Part shown: positions 63,577 through 64,000 of the stretch, in pieces | Layout: every line of letters begins with the position of its first letter | Position numbering within the stretch: the stretch's first letter is position 1 | Assembly (NCBI RefSeq): GCF_030273445.1 | Contig: NZ_CP120678.1 | Span: forward strand, 969,501-1,033,500 | Source: Selenobaculum gibii | GTDB taxonomy: Bacteria > Bacillota > Negativicutes > ICN-92133 | Length of the DNA stretch: 64,000 nucleotides | Reading direction: 5' to 3' | Translations under genes and position numbers: made by a program | The notes under the pieces: generated by a model | The model's database searches: none | Told to the model about the DNA's origin: nothing | The model's input: the letters and a program-made list of their open reading frames with translations, nothing else

Positions 63577-63647
63577 AAAATGATTTTATTCTGGATACGG
63601 CTGTATGAGTTATAGCTATAATCTGAGAATGAAATCATTTTTTATTT
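63577..63647 (+). terminator. Three-way-junction hairpin after murB, terminator-like
   Basis: Outer arms AAAATGATTTTATTCT (63577-63592) and AGAATGAAATCATTTT (63626-63641) pair over 16 bp with one G-T wobble and are followed by a T run. Between them are two small hairpins, ATAC-GGCT-GTAT and TTAT-AGCT-ATAA. It is probably the murB terminator with an unusual branched form. The rest of the 228-base gap is AT-rich. Confidence 0.6.
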
Positions 63648-63762
63648 TAGATAGGGTTTAAATGGCAGACAATATAATGGCGAAAAAAGGGGGAATATAG
63701 TATAATAAATTACAAGAAAGAGTAGGTTAGTTATCACTTCTTAGAGAAAGAAGGTCAATGTT

Positions 63763-64000
63763 ATGAAACTACAATTTTTAGGTGCCGCGCAAGTGGTTAC
63801 AGGTTCATCTTTTTTGTTAGAAGTTGCAAATCGAAAAATATTGATTGATTGTGGGATGTTTCAAGGAGCTAAGGCAGTTAGAGCTTTGAATTATCGAGAT
63901 TTTCTTTATGACCCTGGTAGTATTGATTGTGTATTGTTAACGCATGCGCATATTGATCATTGTGGGTTAATACCGAAGCTTTGCAAACAAGGATTTAAAG
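63763..64000 (+). CDS. Metallo-beta-lactamase-fold protein (beta-CASP RNase-like), N-terminal part
   Basis: The gene runs off the right edge; 79 residues are visible. It starts [20 protein letters not shown] and contains the zinc-binding motif [15 protein letters not shown] (HxHxDH), as in CPSF-like/RNase-type MBL proteins. AAGAAGG lies upstream of the ATG. The beta-CASP domain would be beyond the window, so the exact subfamily is not certain. Confidence 0.88.
   Translation, partial: MKLQFLGAAQVVTGSSFLLEVANRKILIDCGMFQGAKAVRALNYRDFLYDPGSIDCVLLTHAHIDHCGLIPKLCKQGFK

Noticed and set aside
1-64000. CRISPR arrays, tRNA and rRNA genes, intact insertion sequences
   Set aside because: No regularly spaced direct repeats, no cloverleaf with CCA-type ends, no rRNA-like conserved tracts and no transposase-like frames were seen.

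Overview
The window is about 36-38% G+C by eye and is packed with genes, mostly on the + strand. It reads as one chromosome segment of an anaerobic, flagellated member of the Firmicutes, most likely of the class Negativicutes (diderm, Sporomusa/Selenomonas/Pelosinus-like). This placement is inference. It rests on a Bacillus/Clostridium-type fla/che superoperon carrying fliY, cheC, cheD, flhF, flhG and a sigma-28 gene, followed by two small unknown genes and the rpsB-tsf-pyrH-frr-uppS-cdsA-dxr-rseP-ispG-proS run. A T-box leader, a HydG plus TM1266-type [FeFe]-hydrogenase pair and a HlyD-like lipoprotein exporter agree with it. No rRNA, tRNA, CRISPR array or intact insertion sequence was seen.

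Region 1 (1-27,212) is the motility superoperon. It runs from the C-terminal part of fliF through the export ATPase complex (fliH, fliI, fliJ), a lytic transglycosylase, a MotE-like protein, hook assembly (fliK, flgD, flgE), flbD, fliL, the switch (fliM, fliY, cheY), the export gate (fliO, fliP, fliQ, fliR, flhB, flhA), the regulators flhF and flhG, a PilZ protein, chemotaxis genes (cheB, cheA, cheW, cheC, cheD) and the sigma-28 gene. A terminator follows the sigma gene. Many of these genes start with TTG or GTG and overlap or nearly touch. motA and motB are absent from the slot next to fliL. Region 2 (27,281-29,817) holds a DUF342 protein and two small genes of unknown function.

Region 3 (29,854-39,939) is the translation and envelope operon series: ribosomal protein S2, EF-Ts, UMP kinase, ribosome recycling factor, a 67-residue unknown protein, a 55-residue 2[4Fe-4S] ferredoxin, undecaprenyl-PP synthase, CDP-diglyceride synthase, two MEP-pathway enzymes, the RseP protease and prolyl-tRNA synthetase. 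Region 4 (40,126-49,876) holds an ACT/PFL pair, endonuclease III, a GNAT acetyltransferase, a tyrosine-type T-box controlling aroF-tyrA, class II aldolase, a pseudouridine synthase, two unknown genes, a small membrane protein and yajQ.

Region 5 (49,880-64,000) is more accessory. It holds a TetR-controlled exporter cassette (adaptor plus two permeases, no ATPase gene), cobO, an amino-acid permease, a decayed flagellin fragment, hydG with its TM1266-type partner behind a structured leader, ilvD, a phosphohexomutase, trmL, murB and the start of a metallo-beta-lactamase-fold protein.

The most unusual signals are four. Two diverged copies of a structured intergenic element (about 42,643-42,812 and 48,668-48,850) show compensatory stem changes. 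Matched GGTAC-N16-GTACC operators lie before tetR and before the exporter operon. A flagellin remnant with an in-frame stop lies at 56,147-56,388. The TM1266-hydG pair has a roughly 112-nt structured leader. All calls are from reading the sequence alone; no database search was run.
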